Origin: Lentisphaeria bacterium
GTDB taxonomy: Bacteria; Verrucomicrobiota; Lentisphaeria; Oligosphaerales; Oligosphaeraceae
DNA: 64,000 bases
Reading direction: 5' to 3'
Assembly: GCA_024405215.1 (NCBI GenBank)
Contig: JAKSPB010000005.1
Coordinates: 1-64,000, forward strand
In this document: positions 35,801 through 43,421 of the stretch, piece after piece
Position numbering within the stretch: position 1 is the first letter of the stretch
Layout of the letters: the number at the start of each line of letters is the position of its first letter
The notes under the pieces: model-generated
Database searches by the model: none
Told to the model about the DNA's origin: nothing
The model's input: only the letters and a program-made list of their open reading frames with translations
Translations under genes and position numbers: made by a program

Positions 35801-36287
35801 TATTGGCGGCGGTGGTTACTACCCCTTTGGCAATTTCGAGCGCGTGGATCAGCCGCTGGTGAACTCCCGCGCCTTCCTATGGGAACCCATCGCCTTTGAT
35901 CATATCAAGGGCTTCCTCTTCTGGGATATCCACATGTGGCGCAGCAACAACCATTTGATTGGAATTGACAAGGTCGATTGGAGCAAATGGTGCACCACAC
36001 ATGGCGAGACGAATGGAATGGGCGCACTTTTCTATCCGGGGCCGAATGCCACGATCTATCCCTCCCGCCGGGCACATACCATTTGCGACGGCATTGAGGA
36101 CTACGCGGCCTTCAAACTGGCGAAGGAAAAGATCGCTGCGCTTGGCAATCCCGCCGCGCTGACAACGCGTCTTGCGGCAATCCGCGAAAACTTCTCCACT
36201 GGCATGAGCGTCTTCAACCATGACGCAGAGTCCGTGCGACAGAACCGTCTGGACCTCTATGGCCTGTTGGATGAATTGACCGAGTAG
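32868..36287 (+). CDS. Large secreted GH123-like glycoside hydrolase (DUF4091)
   Basis: A protein of about 1139 aa with an N-terminal signal (EKRLFLFAFCVAFVVLGSA). The last 450 residues match the GH123/DUF4091 plan. YLYGFDE contains adjacent Asp906-Glu907, the acid pair used by beta-N-acetylgalactosaminidases of this family. FLFWDIHMWRSNNH and YPSRRAHTICDGIEDYAAFKLAKE follow near the end. About residues 520-640 form a beta-sandwich (SREWTLDVARGEAEDAQLVL), as usual before GH123 catalytic barrels; the first 500 residues are not recognised. AGGAG at 32859-32863 serves several closely spaced starts (32865, 32868, 32874); the choice is uncertain by three residues. The sialidase-like gene begins 6 bp after the stop. 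Confidence 0.82.
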   Translation: MLMEKRLFLFAFCVAFVVLGSAMEYPTYGWNTWKHAENGGAFERVEPNAEFAEGALKFVPDQDIQKSYSLQAYGDVPAKSDEVVSVTFRILASADVSPAATMIFSLDTKNESQEWYKVFKTPLQKALDVIPGIEQTITLEADFKQFEARELGFVCPIVEVNNLTAGYVAVLPIKVSAKKSVYTASEKTQVPGLDGYVIQEDALTQFKWAGAVADDKFERLLNYAALGLNIVDLTPKNKAVAWQWLEGDTVSTVYAGGKWCISVGETPEAQHEALVIIGENLSAAEYGSGVLFRGADGVVHLVEGGMESTGHTLLRAKGTPEIDVRGLYVADDACSLFWIDEAQRELRRAKKVYESNLEYIPPIWGAYNVARKWENAFDLYRQALEEMKRNVMARTEGWGAALVANPLLHDRYGQLIWMAAREYIEESGYFGGVFRKTWFTHLGGAGQVGQTLEFARKCDELAARARRLEKANFKEGIAAGEQFAAGWINGLEHVYPSAGNNRRLSREWTLDVARGEAEDAQLVLTSGDNAVEGLVVSIQAEQKNAPVFSLYRTECVTITPSPMPMLPLCHPGDSKMPDILIPLAEGEAVALEKESNLAIQARIRVAHDAKPGKYTYHVSVKKGDVQIVLPLTVVVHGFDISDRPLPNIAGLRPSTFREWYKDDAQKARRNFALELMDCHLEPLDLYSQTPVVEDQDWAVEHGVRAWNFGGNLNALADPDSTMLEFVKLLGSTDGKTFTVIPAEFSLERRVEAEPLSDVDLVIVPKASVAKYRYLKIHDSEVRGWYNRSNYHFFYVYANSPFGPAVSLTDADGVKKGISDVRFLQPDKNPSVSGVEQFKAISGIAFDNLRDASNCGSVLLEKGEGEVTEVRLFNRLKQANWESMSKFYNAFLEKTDGKAEIYLYGFDEVASYLNGQVISALKNTKLAFPKIRTISTLAHAEANPEIFGLLDIHCPTNVYATPRFNKRTHDRVGTEYWTYIGGGGYYPFGNFERVDQPLVNSRAFLWEPIAFDHIKGFLFWDIHMWRSNNHLIGIDKVDWSKWCTTHGETNGMGALFYPGPNATIYPSRRAHTICDGIEDYAAFKLAKEKIAALGNPAALTTRLAAIRENFSTGMSVFNHDAESVRQNRLDLYGLLDELTE

Positions 36288-36293
36288 GGCATA

Positions 36294-37466
36294 ATGATGT
36301 TGAATATACAAGAACTTCCTGCGCCGTTGGCATCGCGGGAGAAGCACGACTTCTTCCATCCGTCTCCGTGCGTCTTGACTGGCGGTCTCTGGATGATGAC
36401 CTTCCATCGGATTCAGAATGCCGACTGCTATGGCGGTTGCGAGGCGGTCTTCAGCGTTGACGAGGGGAGGACTTGGAGCGCTCCCCGGAAGGTGGAGGCG
36501 CTGCGGACCTTGGCGGTGAGAAAAAATCTGATGCTGGGAATTGCGGACGTGCGCCCGTTCTCTTCTCAAGATGGCGAAAAGGCGCTTCTCATCGGTTGCG
36601 ACACCATCTACACTCTCCTGGGCAATGCCAGCTGGGACAAGGATGCGCCGGAGCCGCCGCCTCTCAGATATGGCAGCTACTATACGGTCTTTGATGTGAA
36701 GAGACGTGTCTTCGGCCCTCGCCGGATGCTGCGCAATCCCGCGTTGCCGCCGGAGAAGCTCTGGCGTGTCGCCTGTGCGCAGGCGACGTATGCTCCAGAC
36801 GGCGACTGGATTCTGCCGGCCTATTTCGAGTATCGAGCCAATGTGGAATACGAGGCGGGCTACTTCTCGCCGCGTTTTGCCGTGGAGACCGTGAAGGTCC
36901 ATCTGGAAGGCGATACGCTCATTCCCGTGGCCTGGGGGACGCAGCTGGTCTACGAGAATATGCGCGGCTTCCTGGAACCGTCGCTGATTCGGGGAACGCG
37001 TGACTATCTCTTGACCATCCGTGCGGAGGACGGCTGCGCCTATGTGGCCCGCAGCATGGATGGTCTCCAGTGGCCGCAGCCCGTCCCCTGGCGCTTTGAC
37101 GACGGCGCTCTGCTGGAGACCGACTCCACTCAACAGCACTGGATGATGGTTGGCGGACGCTTACATCTCGTCTATACGCGAAAATGCGCGGAGAGCGCCA
37201 ATGCCATGCGCTACCGGTCCATCCTGTTTGTCGCGGAAGTGGATGATGCGCAGGAAACTCCTGTGCTGAAACGAAATACGGAGCAGGAGCTGTGTCCAAG
37301 ACGCCAGCGCAACGGCGTGGATGGACTGCTGGGGAATTTCCACGTGGCGAATCTGGCGGACGGAACGGCGCTTGTCGGAGACGCCTACGGGTTCTACAAA
37401 GTTGAAAACGATGACATCGTCGAGCGCTATAACGATGTCGTCCTGAAACGAGTCAGTCTTAAATAG
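36294..37466 (+). CDS. Sialidase/BNR-repeat-like protein
   Basis: A 390-aa protein with no signal peptide and a six-bladed-propeller pattern. One good Asp-box, SVDEGRTW, is at residues 54-61. A weaker one, SMDGLQW, lies near 250. HPSPCVLTGGLWMM at the start and LEPSLIRG in the middle are typical of sialidase-superfamily repeats. The Arg triad of a true exo-sialidase cannot be confirmed by eye, so hydrolase or lectin-like roles remain open. It is packed between the GH123-like gene (6 bp) and the DHDPS/NAL-type lyase (17 bp), which favours a role in handling sialylated or GalNAc-containing glycans. Confidence 0.75.
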   Translation: MMLNIQELPAPLASREKHDFFHPSPCVLTGGLWMMTFHRIQNADCYGGCEAVFSVDEGRTWSAPRKVEALRTLAVRKNLMLGIADVRPFSSQDGEKALLIGCDTIYTLLGNASWDKDAPEPPPLRYGSYYTVFDVKRRVFGPRRMLRNPALPPEKLWRVACAQATYAPDGDWILPAYFEYRANVEYEAGYFSPRFAVETVKVHLEGDTLIPVAWGTQLVYENMRGFLEPSLIRGTRDYLLTIRAEDGCAYVARSMDGLQWPQPVPWRFDDGALLETDSTQQHWMMVGGRLHLVYTRKCAESANAMRYRSILFVAEVDDAQETPVLKRNTEQELCPRRQRNGVDGLLGNFHVANLADGTALVGDAYGFYKVENDDIVERYNDVVLKRVSLK

Positions 37467-37483
37467 AAAAGGAGAATCAACAG

Positions 37484-38410
37484 ATGAAATTCGGAATGAA
37501 TGTCTTCGACGGCGCCTGGTCCGCCATGTCCACGCCTTTGACGCCGGACGGGCGGGTGGACGCGGATGCGCTGGAGAAGCTGGTGGAGCACCAGCTGAAG
37601 CTGGGCATCAAGGGCCTTTTCATCGGCGGCACCGCCGGCGAGGGTCCCTTCCTGGCCGACGCGGAACGGGCCCGCCTGGCGAAGCTTACCGTGCGGTTCG
37701 CGGCGGGGCGCATGCCCGTCGCCATGCAGGTCACGGACAACTCCGCGGAGCGAATGATCGAGAACCTGGGCCGCTACCAGGACGAGGGCATCGACATCGC
37801 CGTCGTCGCGCCGCCCTTCTTCCAGCTTGACGCGACGCAGGATTTCCTCTACGGCATCTACTGCAAGGTGATGGACGCCTGCCAGATCCCGGTCGGCCTC
37901 TACAATCTCGGGAAGAACACCAGGACGCTCGTGACCCCGGAAACCCTCGCCAGGCTCCTGGAGAACCCCAAGGTCGTGCTGGTCAAGGACAGCTCCAGCG
38001 AAGACGCCTACGAGCAGGTGATCCTGGCCGCGAAGGCCCGCCGCGGCGGCACGCTTGCGGCCCTCTGCGGCGACGAGTTCAACAGCGTCCATTACATGCG
38101 AAAAGGCTATGACGGCGTGCTTTTCGGCGGCGGCTGCTTCAACGGCGCGTACGCGGCCGAGATGCACCGCCTGGTCCGCGCAGGCAAGGCGGACGAGGCG
38201 CAGAAGCTGCAGGAGCATCTTGACGAGGTCCTCTACAAGGTCTTCGGCGGGAAGGAGCTGACCTGCTGGCTGGCCGGCCAGAAGGAGCTGATGGTCCGCC
38301 TGGGCGTCTTCAACACCGCCAAGACCCTCCTGAACTACAGGCTTACCGACGAGTGCTCGAAGGCCATCGACGAGGTCCTTCGCGACGAGGCGAAGTGGCT
38401 TCTGCCCTAG
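37484..38410 (+). CDS. DHDPS/N-acetylneuraminate lyase-family aldolase
   Basis: A 308-aa class I aldolase of the DapA/NanA superfamily. Schiff-base Lys168 sits in VVLVKDSS, the proton-relay Tyr140 in VGLYNLGK, and the pyruvate-binding loop is GGTAGEGP (48-55). Context beside sialidase-like and GH123-like genes favours sialic acid or a related keto-acid sugar over lysine synthesis, but GTAGEG alone does not decide. AGGAGAATCAAC precedes the ATG. GC jumps here: a sample line in 38041-38100 is 68% GC, against 58% in the preceding gene and 53% in the following transporter, and codons end mostly in C or G. The lyase and the next two genes look acquired together. Confidence 0.87.
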   Translation: MKFGMNVFDGAWSAMSTPLTPDGRVDADALEKLVEHQLKLGIKGLFIGGTAGEGPFLADAERARLAKLTVRFAAGRMPVAMQVTDNSAERMIENLGRYQDEGIDIAVVAPPFFQLDATQDFLYGIYCKVMDACQIPVGLYNLGKNTRTLVTPETLARLLENPKVVLVKDSSSEDAYEQVILAAKARRGGTLAALCGDEFNSVHYMRKGYDGVLFGGGCFNGAYAAEMHRLVRAGKADEAQKLQEHLDEVLYKVFGGKELTCWLAGQKELMVRLGVFNTAKTLLNYRLTDECSKAIDEVLRDEAKWLLP

Positions 38411-38428
38411 CGCAAGGAGGAAATTCCC

Positions 38429-38875
38429 ATGCTTCGCTATCAAGAGAACAACGAACTCCATCGGGATTTCCACGGTACGACGAACACCACGCTGGACTAC
38501 ATCGTGGAGCGTTACGGCGTGGAGGCCCTGAAGGAGATTCTTCACCGCACGGGCCACGACGTGTACAAGTCCATCCGCGAAAAGCTGGAGAAGGGCGACG
38601 CGTCCGAGCTCGTCGAGCACCTGAACTGGTTCTACCACCGGGAGGGCGCGCCCTATCAATTGACCGTGACGGAGGACGAGATCCGCTTCGAGGTCTTCGA
38701 GTGCCCCGCCCATCGCCATCTCAAGGCCCTGGGCCTGCCGGTCTCGCGGCACAGCTGCCTGCAGACCGGCGAGGTCAACGCGGGGATGTGCGAGGGCACC
38801 CGGTGGGAGGCGTCCCTGGAAAAGGTCGGCGACGACCACTGCGTGCAGATTTTCAGGAGGAGGAAGGCGGAATGA
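38429..38875 (+). CDS. Small Cys-containing protein, resembling the L-2-amino-thiazoline-4-carboxylate hydrolase group
   Basis: A 148-aa soluble protein. The N-terminal half is helical (TLDYIVERYGVEALKEILHRTG). The C-terminal half has ECP (near 95), a second Cys in SRHSC, a third in AGMCEG and a final DHCVQIF strand. The order CP, then LGLP, C, and late G..HC.xF recalls the ATC hydrolase-like family, but this is pattern memory and weak. AAGGAGGAAATTCCC gives a strong ribosome site. It follows the lyase by 18 bp, overlaps the next gene by 4 bp (ATGA), and shares their high GC. Confidence 0.8.
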   Translation: MLRYQENNELHRDFHGTTNTTLDYIVERYGVEALKEILHRTGHDVYKSIREKLEKGDASELVEHLNWFYHREGAPYQLTVTEDEIRFEVFECPAHRHLKALGLPVSRHSCLQTGEVNAGMCEGTRWEASLEKVGDDHCVQIFRRRKAE

Positions 38876-39360
38876 TTCCCAGCGACCACTTTGTGCGATT
38901 CTACAACGAGGTCTTCAAGTTCCTGGACGAACGGGACGGCCTGCGGGACTACTACGACGAGATCAGCCGGCACCAGGACTTCCATTGCCAGAAGCTCTTC
39001 AAGGAGAAGGGGCTGGAGGGCGTGGAGGAATACTACCGGAAGATCCGCGTCGAGGAGAATTGCGACATGGACATCGAACTGGACGGCCACGAGCTGCTCC
39101 TGCGGATGAACCGCTGCCCCAGCCTCTCCAAGGCCATCGACAACGACGCCGGCGCCTGCCCGAAATACTGCATGCACTGCCCCGGATGGGTCCATCCGCT
39201 ATACACCCGCGTGGGGCTCTACGACGTCTATGACCTGAAGGGACTGGACGAGCCGGCCTGCACGGAGTATATCAGCGACGACCTGGAAGTCGCCCGCGCC
39301 AGGCGGGACGAACTGCTCAAGATCCGCCCGAAAGAGCAGATCATCTGCAATTTCGAGTAG
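38872..39360 (+). CDS. Small Cys-rich protein with CX3CX2C motif, unknown function
   Basis: A 162-aa protein with eight Cys. Helical residues 1-60 are followed by a beta segment (MDIELDGHELLLRM), then NRCPSLSKAI and GACPKYCMHCPGW, which contains CX3CX2C, and finally PACTEY and a C-terminal IICNF. That spacing equals the iron-sulfur motif of radical SAM enzymes. The protein is far too short for that fold, so metal binding is only a possibility. The ATG at 38872 overlaps the stop of the preceding gene. Longer upstream readings in this frame cross the lyase gene and are artefacts. It is likely translated with, and may bind, the preceding small protein. Confidence 0.8.
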   Translation: MIPSDHFVRFYNEVFKFLDERDGLRDYYDEISRHQDFHCQKLFKEKGLEGVEEYYRKIRVEENCDMDIELDGHELLLRMNRCPSLSKAIDNDAGACPKYCMHCPGWVHPLYTRVGLYDVYDLKGLDEPACTEYISDDLEVARARRDELLKIRPKEQIICNFE

Positions 39361-39423
39361 GATCCTGATTGTGCGGTGCATTCCCGTCAAGCGCAGAGGG
39401 GGCGGGGACTGCGCCGCATAGAT

Positions 39424-39553
39424 TTTGGGGGAACTATAGTACCTACAAGTTGCCGTAATTGATTGTTGATACGAACTTGTCCTGTGCTCGAGGTGCAAGG
39501 CTCAGGAAAATGCAGCATCAGAAAACGCAGGCAACGATAAGTATGTAATTTTC
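39424..39553. repeat. Family I foldback element, copy D, reverse orientation
   Basis: About 130 bp. Relative to copies B and C it is inverted: CTTGTCCTGTGCTCGAGGTGCAAGG is the reverse complement of their core with a few changes, and the ends are AACTATAGTACCTACAAGTTGCC and GGCAACGATAAGTATGTAA. It lies between the Cys-rich gene and the MFS transporter and marks the right border of the high-GC segment. Confidence 0.88.
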
Positions 39554-39570
39554 ATTTTTCACGCGAAGCC

Positions 39571-40995
39571 ATGTCAAATCAACCTCAAGAGTACATTGAC
39601 ACTCCCGAAACACTGGAGAAATTCAAGCGCGAATTTCGTTTCCACCGTTTTCGTTTTGGCATCGCCAATCTATTTTTCCAATGCGAGGAATCTTCCCTGG
39701 GCGCCGTAAAGGCTGCGGTTCTGAAGGCACTTGGGGCCAACGACCGTCATTTTGGAATTCTCGGAGCGTGTTCTGGGTTCATACGGCTCTTTGAATTTCT
39801 CGCCATGCCGTTGCTCAATCATTACCGCAGCTACTACCGCTCCATGCGGAGCGCGCTGTGGGTGGGCGTCCTTTCGGCGTCAGTTCTGGCGGGCGCAGTA
39901 CTTCTCGGCAATATTCCGAACTGGGGCATCATCGGCATCTGGAGTTTCTTGATCTGGTCGATTGTGATGTCCATTGCCACGGGAGTGCAAATCAATGTGG
40001 AACTCGCCTGGATTGGCGACATGGTGCCACGCAAGCTTCTCGGATGGTTTACCAGCGTCAAATACATCATCAGCGTTGTGGGCATGGCGTTGCTGAGTCT
40101 GGTTTTCAGCCTGGTTTACGACTATTTTGATAAAATCGATCCAGACAACGCGCCAAGTGTCATTCGATGTCTCTCATGGCTGGAAAACCTATTCCCGCAT
40201 TCCGAACGGAACTTCTGGGCTTTGCTGGCCTGCAGTCTTCTGTTCCTGTTTGTGGCTGCCAGCCATGTGGCGGCGATTGTTCTTATCTCACAAGTCCCTG
40301 ACCAAACGCCGGTTGAGGCGAAATTCATCTCGAAGAAACGCTCCGAGCGCATAAACTATCGTGCCTTGCCTCTTTGGACATATACCATTTTCTTTATCTT
40401 CTGGACGGGCGGACGTACCGCGCATTATGCGCTGACCTCCATCTTTCTGATGCGCATCTATGACATGAAGATCACTGGCGTCGCCATTCTGGCTGCCATC
40501 GGTACGCTTACGCAGGCGGTGTCTCTCTTCGTCATGGGCAAGGTCAGCGACCGCTGGGGCAATCGCAAATTGCTGATGATCGTCTCCGGGGTTGTGGCGT
40601 GTTCCATGTATATTTGGACATTGACAGCCTGGACTGGCTGGAAGATCATCATCGCCTCCTACCTTATTGAAGGACTGGCGGGCCATAATCACTCCATGCT
40701 CTCCAACAACTACGGCATTGAGATTTTCCCCGGCAAAGGCCGGGCCGCCTATTTTGGCGTCGTGCATTTGGCTCTGGGAATCGTCTGCGTTTTGCTCACG
40801 TGTTTTGTGGGCGAGTTTTCTCATGCTCTTGAAAAACTGCAATGGAGCATGGAATTTCTCGGCGCTACGCTTACCCACTACCATCTGGTCTTTTTCTGCT
40901 GCTCGACATTTACATTATGCTGCGTGATTCCTCTTCTGCTTGTGGGAAATCGTGTGGTGAAACCGCCGGAACAGGATAAATCCAGCGATGATTAA
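39571..40995 (+). CDS. MFS-family transporter
   Basis: A 474-aa inner-membrane protein with about twelve helices. The MFS loop signature GKVSDRWGNRKLL lies between helices in the second half and LLGWFTSVKYIISVVG in the first. The N terminus is soluble and charged (about 35 aa). Following the hydrolase-lyase set, it is the natural candidate for uptake of the released sugar or acid. The family I element precedes it by 17 bp, so it may have its own promoter or depend on the element. Composition returns to about 53% GC. Confidence 0.86.
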   Translation: MSNQPQEYIDTPETLEKFKREFRFHRFRFGIANLFFQCEESSLGAVKAAVLKALGANDRHFGILGACSGFIRLFEFLAMPLLNHYRSYYRSMRSALWVGVLSASVLAGAVLLGNIPNWGIIGIWSFLIWSIVMSIATGVQINVELAWIGDMVPRKLLGWFTSVKYIISVVGMALLSLVFSLVYDYFDKIDPDNAPSVIRCLSWLENLFPHSERNFWALLACSLLFLFVAASHVAAIVLISQVPDQTPVEAKFISKKRSERINYRALPLWTYTIFFIFWTGGRTAHYALTSIFLMRIYDMKITGVAILAAIGTLTQAVSLFVMGKVSDRWGNRKLLMIVSGVVACSMYIWTLTAWTGWKIIIASYLIEGLAGHNHSMLSNNYGIEIFPGKGRAAYFGVVHLALGIVCVLLTCFVGEFSHALEKLQWSMEFLGATLTHYHLVFFCCSTFTLCCVIPLLLVGNRVVKPPEQDKSSDD

Positions 40996-41027
40996 GGACA
41001 TTTCGGGATACATTGGCGAATACAGGA

Positions 41028-41200
41028 GGGAATCGCAAAAGTCGTTTGGGGTGCTTTTCGCGCTTTCGGGGCATTCCCAACCAAGCCTGTTCTCCGTATC
41101 CTTGACGAAGGGGGATGTTTGAACTACGCCTTGACGCACTTGACGCAAACTGCCTCCGAAATCCCTGATAGGTGTCTCCCAATGGACTTCTTGCAATTTC
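41028..41200. repeat. Family II long-palindrome element, copy 4
   Basis: 173 bp, with ends GGGAATCGCAAAAGTCG and ATGGACTTCTTGCAATTTC. It contains TTTTCGCGCTTTCGGGGCATT and TGCCTCCGAAATCCCTG as pairing inner arms, and the central stretch AAGCCTGTTCTCCG...GGGGGATGTTTGAACTACGCC shared with copy 5. It occupies most of the 266-bp gap between the transporter and accD; nothing else was seen in that gap. Confidence 0.86.
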
Positions 41201-41261
41201 TTTGCAGATTGATTCCGGTCGAGGATTGCTCGAAGATGGGAAACGGGATTAAAGTACCATC

Positions 41262-42113
41262 ATGTCCATTCATGATACAGTTACATCTTTTCAATTGCCG
41301 GCTCCCGGCGAGCGCAAGGAGTTTCCCGCTGGCTTGTGGTCCAAGTGCGAGTCTTGCGGCGAGGTGATTTACAAACGTGCGCTACAGGCGCATCTTGGGG
41401 TCTGTCCTTCCTGCGGACATTATTCGCCCATGACGGCCTGGGACCGCATTGCGCAGCTGACCGACACGGGCCCCAAGGGTTTCACGGAGACGGAGTCTTC
41501 GTTGCAGAGCCTGGATCCCCTGAAGTTTGCTGCCAGCAGCGCCTATCCTGTCAAGTTGGAGGAGGCCCAGAAGGCTACGGGGTTGAAGGAGGCTGTGGTG
41601 ACGGGGAAGGCACGGTTGGATGGGCGGCGTTTCGCCTTGGCTGTCATGGATTTCCGTTTCATGGGCGCCAGCATGGGGTCCGTGGTGGGCGAGAAGATCA
41701 CCCGCCTGACGGAGTGGGCGACCAAGCGGGAACTGCCGCTGGTGATTGTGACCGCATCCGGCGGTGCCCGGATGCAGGAGGGCGCGCTTTCCTTGATGCA
41801 GATGGCTAAGACGGCAGGTGCGCTGATGCGTCATGACGAGGCCGGGTTGCCGCTGTTCATCATCCTGACCCATCCGACTACCGGCGGTGTGACGGCGTCG
41901 TTCGCCTCCTTGGGTGATGTGATTCTTGCAGAACCGCACGCGCTGGTGGGGTTTGCAGGACCGCGTGTCGTGGAACAGACGGTTCGGCAGAAACTTCCTG
42001 AGAATTTCCAGCGGTCGGAGTATCTCCTGGAGCACGGCTTTATTGATTCCATTGTGGAACGGAAGGAATTGCGGAATGTCCTTTCTCGCCTCCTGCGTGA
42101 TTTTGAACATTAG
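41262..42113 (+). CDS. accD: Acetyl-CoA carboxylase carboxyltransferase subunit beta
   Basis: A 283-aa subunit that joins AccA to transfer CO2 from carboxybiotin to acetyl-CoA, supplying malonyl-CoA for fatty acid and polyene synthesis. The N-terminal zinc ribbon is complete: Cys29, Cys32, Cys48 and Cys51. The crotonase-type core follows, with [35 protein letters not shown] and [10 protein letters not shown]. Length is typical. The heptosyltransferase starts 5 bp downstream. The ribosome site before the ATG is weak. Confidence 0.95.
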   Translation: MSIHDTVTSFQLPAPGERKEFPAGLWSKCESCGEVIYKRALQAHLGVCPSCGHYSPMTAWDRIAQLTDTGPKGFTETESSLQSLDPLKFAASSAYPVKLEEAQKATGLKEAVVTGKARLDGRRFALAVMDFRFMGASMGSVVGEKITRLTEWATKRELPLVIVTASGGARMQEGALSLMQMAKTAGALMRHDEAGLPLFIILTHPTTGGVTASFASLGDVILAEPHALVGFAGPRVVEQTVRQKLPENFQRSEYLLEHGFIDSIVERKELRNVLSRLLRDFEH

Positions 42114-42118
42114 AGGTT

Positions 42119-43186
42119 ATGTCTTACCAGCCGAATGTCATTTCGTTTGAACGTCCCGTGAAGTCCTTGGGAAAAGTGGACTGGCGTGGCGGTGTGATTT
42201 TGCGTTCCACGAATTGGCTGGGGGATTTGCTGATGACGCTGCCTGCGACTTGGCAGCTGAAGAAGGCGCTTCCCGTGGATGTCCCGTTGTGGGTGGCGTC
42301 TCCGGCAGGATTGGCGCCGCTTTGGCAGGCGGCATCCTGGGTGGATGGCGTCATCCCCTTTACGGGAAAACGGCTGGACGAGGCAGCGCGGGTGGAGGTT
42401 CGCCGACAGGATTTTGGGTTGGGAATCGTCCTCCCGAATTCCTTTGGTTCCGCCATGGATTTCTGGCGCTGCGGCATTCCCCGTAGGCTGGGACGTTGCG
42501 GTAATTTGCGTGGGTTGCTGCTGACGGACCGGATTCCCCAGTGGCGCGCCCATGAAGGCGAAGGTGCCTGGCATCAGCTTTCCTGGTATCTGGAGCTGAT
42601 GCGTCCTGTTGGAGCCGTGGAGTGTTCTGCTGAATGCCCGAAATTGGACGTGGACGATGCATTGGCAGCCGAACATGGAATTGTTAAGGGCGCCGGGTGG
42701 GTTGCCCTGGCGCCTGGTGCTGCGTATGGTCCTGCCAAGCAGTGGCCTGAGATGAATTATGCGGTGGTTGCGCGGGAGGTGCTGAAACGCGGCGGGAAAG
42801 TCGTGCTGGTCGGCACGGAGAAGGAGGGCTCGCTGACAAGCATGATTGCCCAAGAGGCGCCGGGGGCGCTGGATTTGGCAGGAAAGACCAAGCTTCCTGC
42901 GCTGATGAGCGTATTGGCGAATGTGGATGCCGTGGTGGCCAATGACTCCGGTTCCATGCACTTGGCGGCGGCTGTGGGGACGCCAGGCGTGGGAATTTTC
43001 GCTTCTACGGATCCTATTGCCACGGGACCGCTGGGGGCGCCTTGGGAACTGGAGGTTGCGGATGTGGATTGCCGGCCCTGTCTTCAGAGAATCTGCCCCT
43101 GGGCGGGTTCTCGCCAATATCAATGCATGCGCTGCCTGACTCCGGAACGGATTTTGGCCAGTCTCTGGAAGGTAGGGAAGAAGTAG
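42119..43186 (+). CDS. GT9 ADP-heptose:LPS heptosyltransferase
   Basis: A 355-aa cytosolic glycosyltransferase that adds L,D-heptose to the LPS inner core. STNWLGDLLMTLPA opens the N-terminal Rossmann domain. The donor-binding domain has APGAAYGPAKQWP, VVLVGTEKE and the GT9 signature VANDSGSMHLAAAVGTPGVGIFASTDP. The pattern is closest to WaaF (heptosyltransferase II). HldD, which makes the ADP-heptose donor, is at 58127-59140. It follows accD by 5 bp and ends before a terminator. Confidence 0.9.
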   Translation: MSYQPNVISFERPVKSLGKVDWRGGVILRSTNWLGDLLMTLPATWQLKKALPVDVPLWVASPAGLAPLWQAASWVDGVIPFTGKRLDEAARVEVRRQDFGLGIVLPNSFGSAMDFWRCGIPRRLGRCGNLRGLLLTDRIPQWRAHEGEGAWHQLSWYLELMRPVGAVECSAECPKLDVDDALAAEHGIVKGAGWVALAPGAAYGPAKQWPEMNYAVVAREVLKRGGKVVLVGTEKEGSLTSMIAQEAPGALDLAGKTKLPALMSVLANVDAVVANDSGSMHLAAAVGTPGVGIFASTDPIATGPLGAPWELEVADVDCRPCLQRICPWAGSRQYQCMRCLTPERILASLWKVGKK

Positions 43187-43201
43187 AGGCTGTCCGGAAT
43201 A

Positions 43202-43283
43202 CCGCCTTCGGCGGGAGCGCAAAACACGCAAAATAGGTAAAACATTTCCGCCTTCGGCGGGAGTGCAAAACAGGCAAAACAGC
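43202..43283. repeat. Two direct copies of a hairpin-plus-GCAAAACA unit
   Basis: CCGCCTTCGGCGGGAGYGCAAAACASGCAAAA occurs at about 43202 and 43249, 47 bp apart. Each contains the small hairpin CCGCC-TTC-GGCGG. The same hairpin core returns in the terminator that follows, so the three form a graded series. Confidence 0.8.
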
Positions 43284-43297
43284 AAAATAATCAAAAA

Positions 43298-43334
43298 GTC
43301 CTTCGGCGGGCACCGCCGAAGGACCTTGTTTTTC
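43298..43334 (+). terminator. Strong rho-independent terminator after the heptosyltransferase
   Basis: GTCCTTCGGCGG-GCA-CCGCCGAAGGAC is a perfect 12-bp stem with a 3-nt loop, followed by CTTGTTTTTC. It ends the plus-strand accD-GT9 unit. AAAAA on the left side lets it serve the converging trmL gene as well. Confidence 0.92.
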
Positions 43335-43340
43335 TATTTT

Positions 43341-43393
43341 GCTTGTTTTTCTATCCGTCTTTCAATTTTTGCTTGTTTTTCTATTCGTCTTTC
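43341..43393. repeat. Two 23-bp T-rich direct repeats, 30-bp period
   Basis: GCTTGTTTTTCTATYCGTCTTTC occurs at 43341-43363 and 43371-43393, separated by AATTTTT, with one C/T difference. They lie between the terminator and the 3' end of trmL. No function is evident. Confidence 0.88.
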
Positions 43394-43421
43394 CGTTTTG
43401 CGTTCCAGGTGCAGAGCAGGT

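Noticed and set aside
38353-38872. Upstream extension of the second Cys-rich gene
   Set aside because: It covers two genes in other frames; the ATG at 38872 overlaps the preceding stop in the same way as other coupled pairs here.
39154-39189. Radical SAM enzyme call from CX3CX2C in the Cys-rich protein
   Set aside because: The protein is 162 aa with the motif in its C-terminal half and no room for the SAM barrel; only metal binding is left as a possibility.
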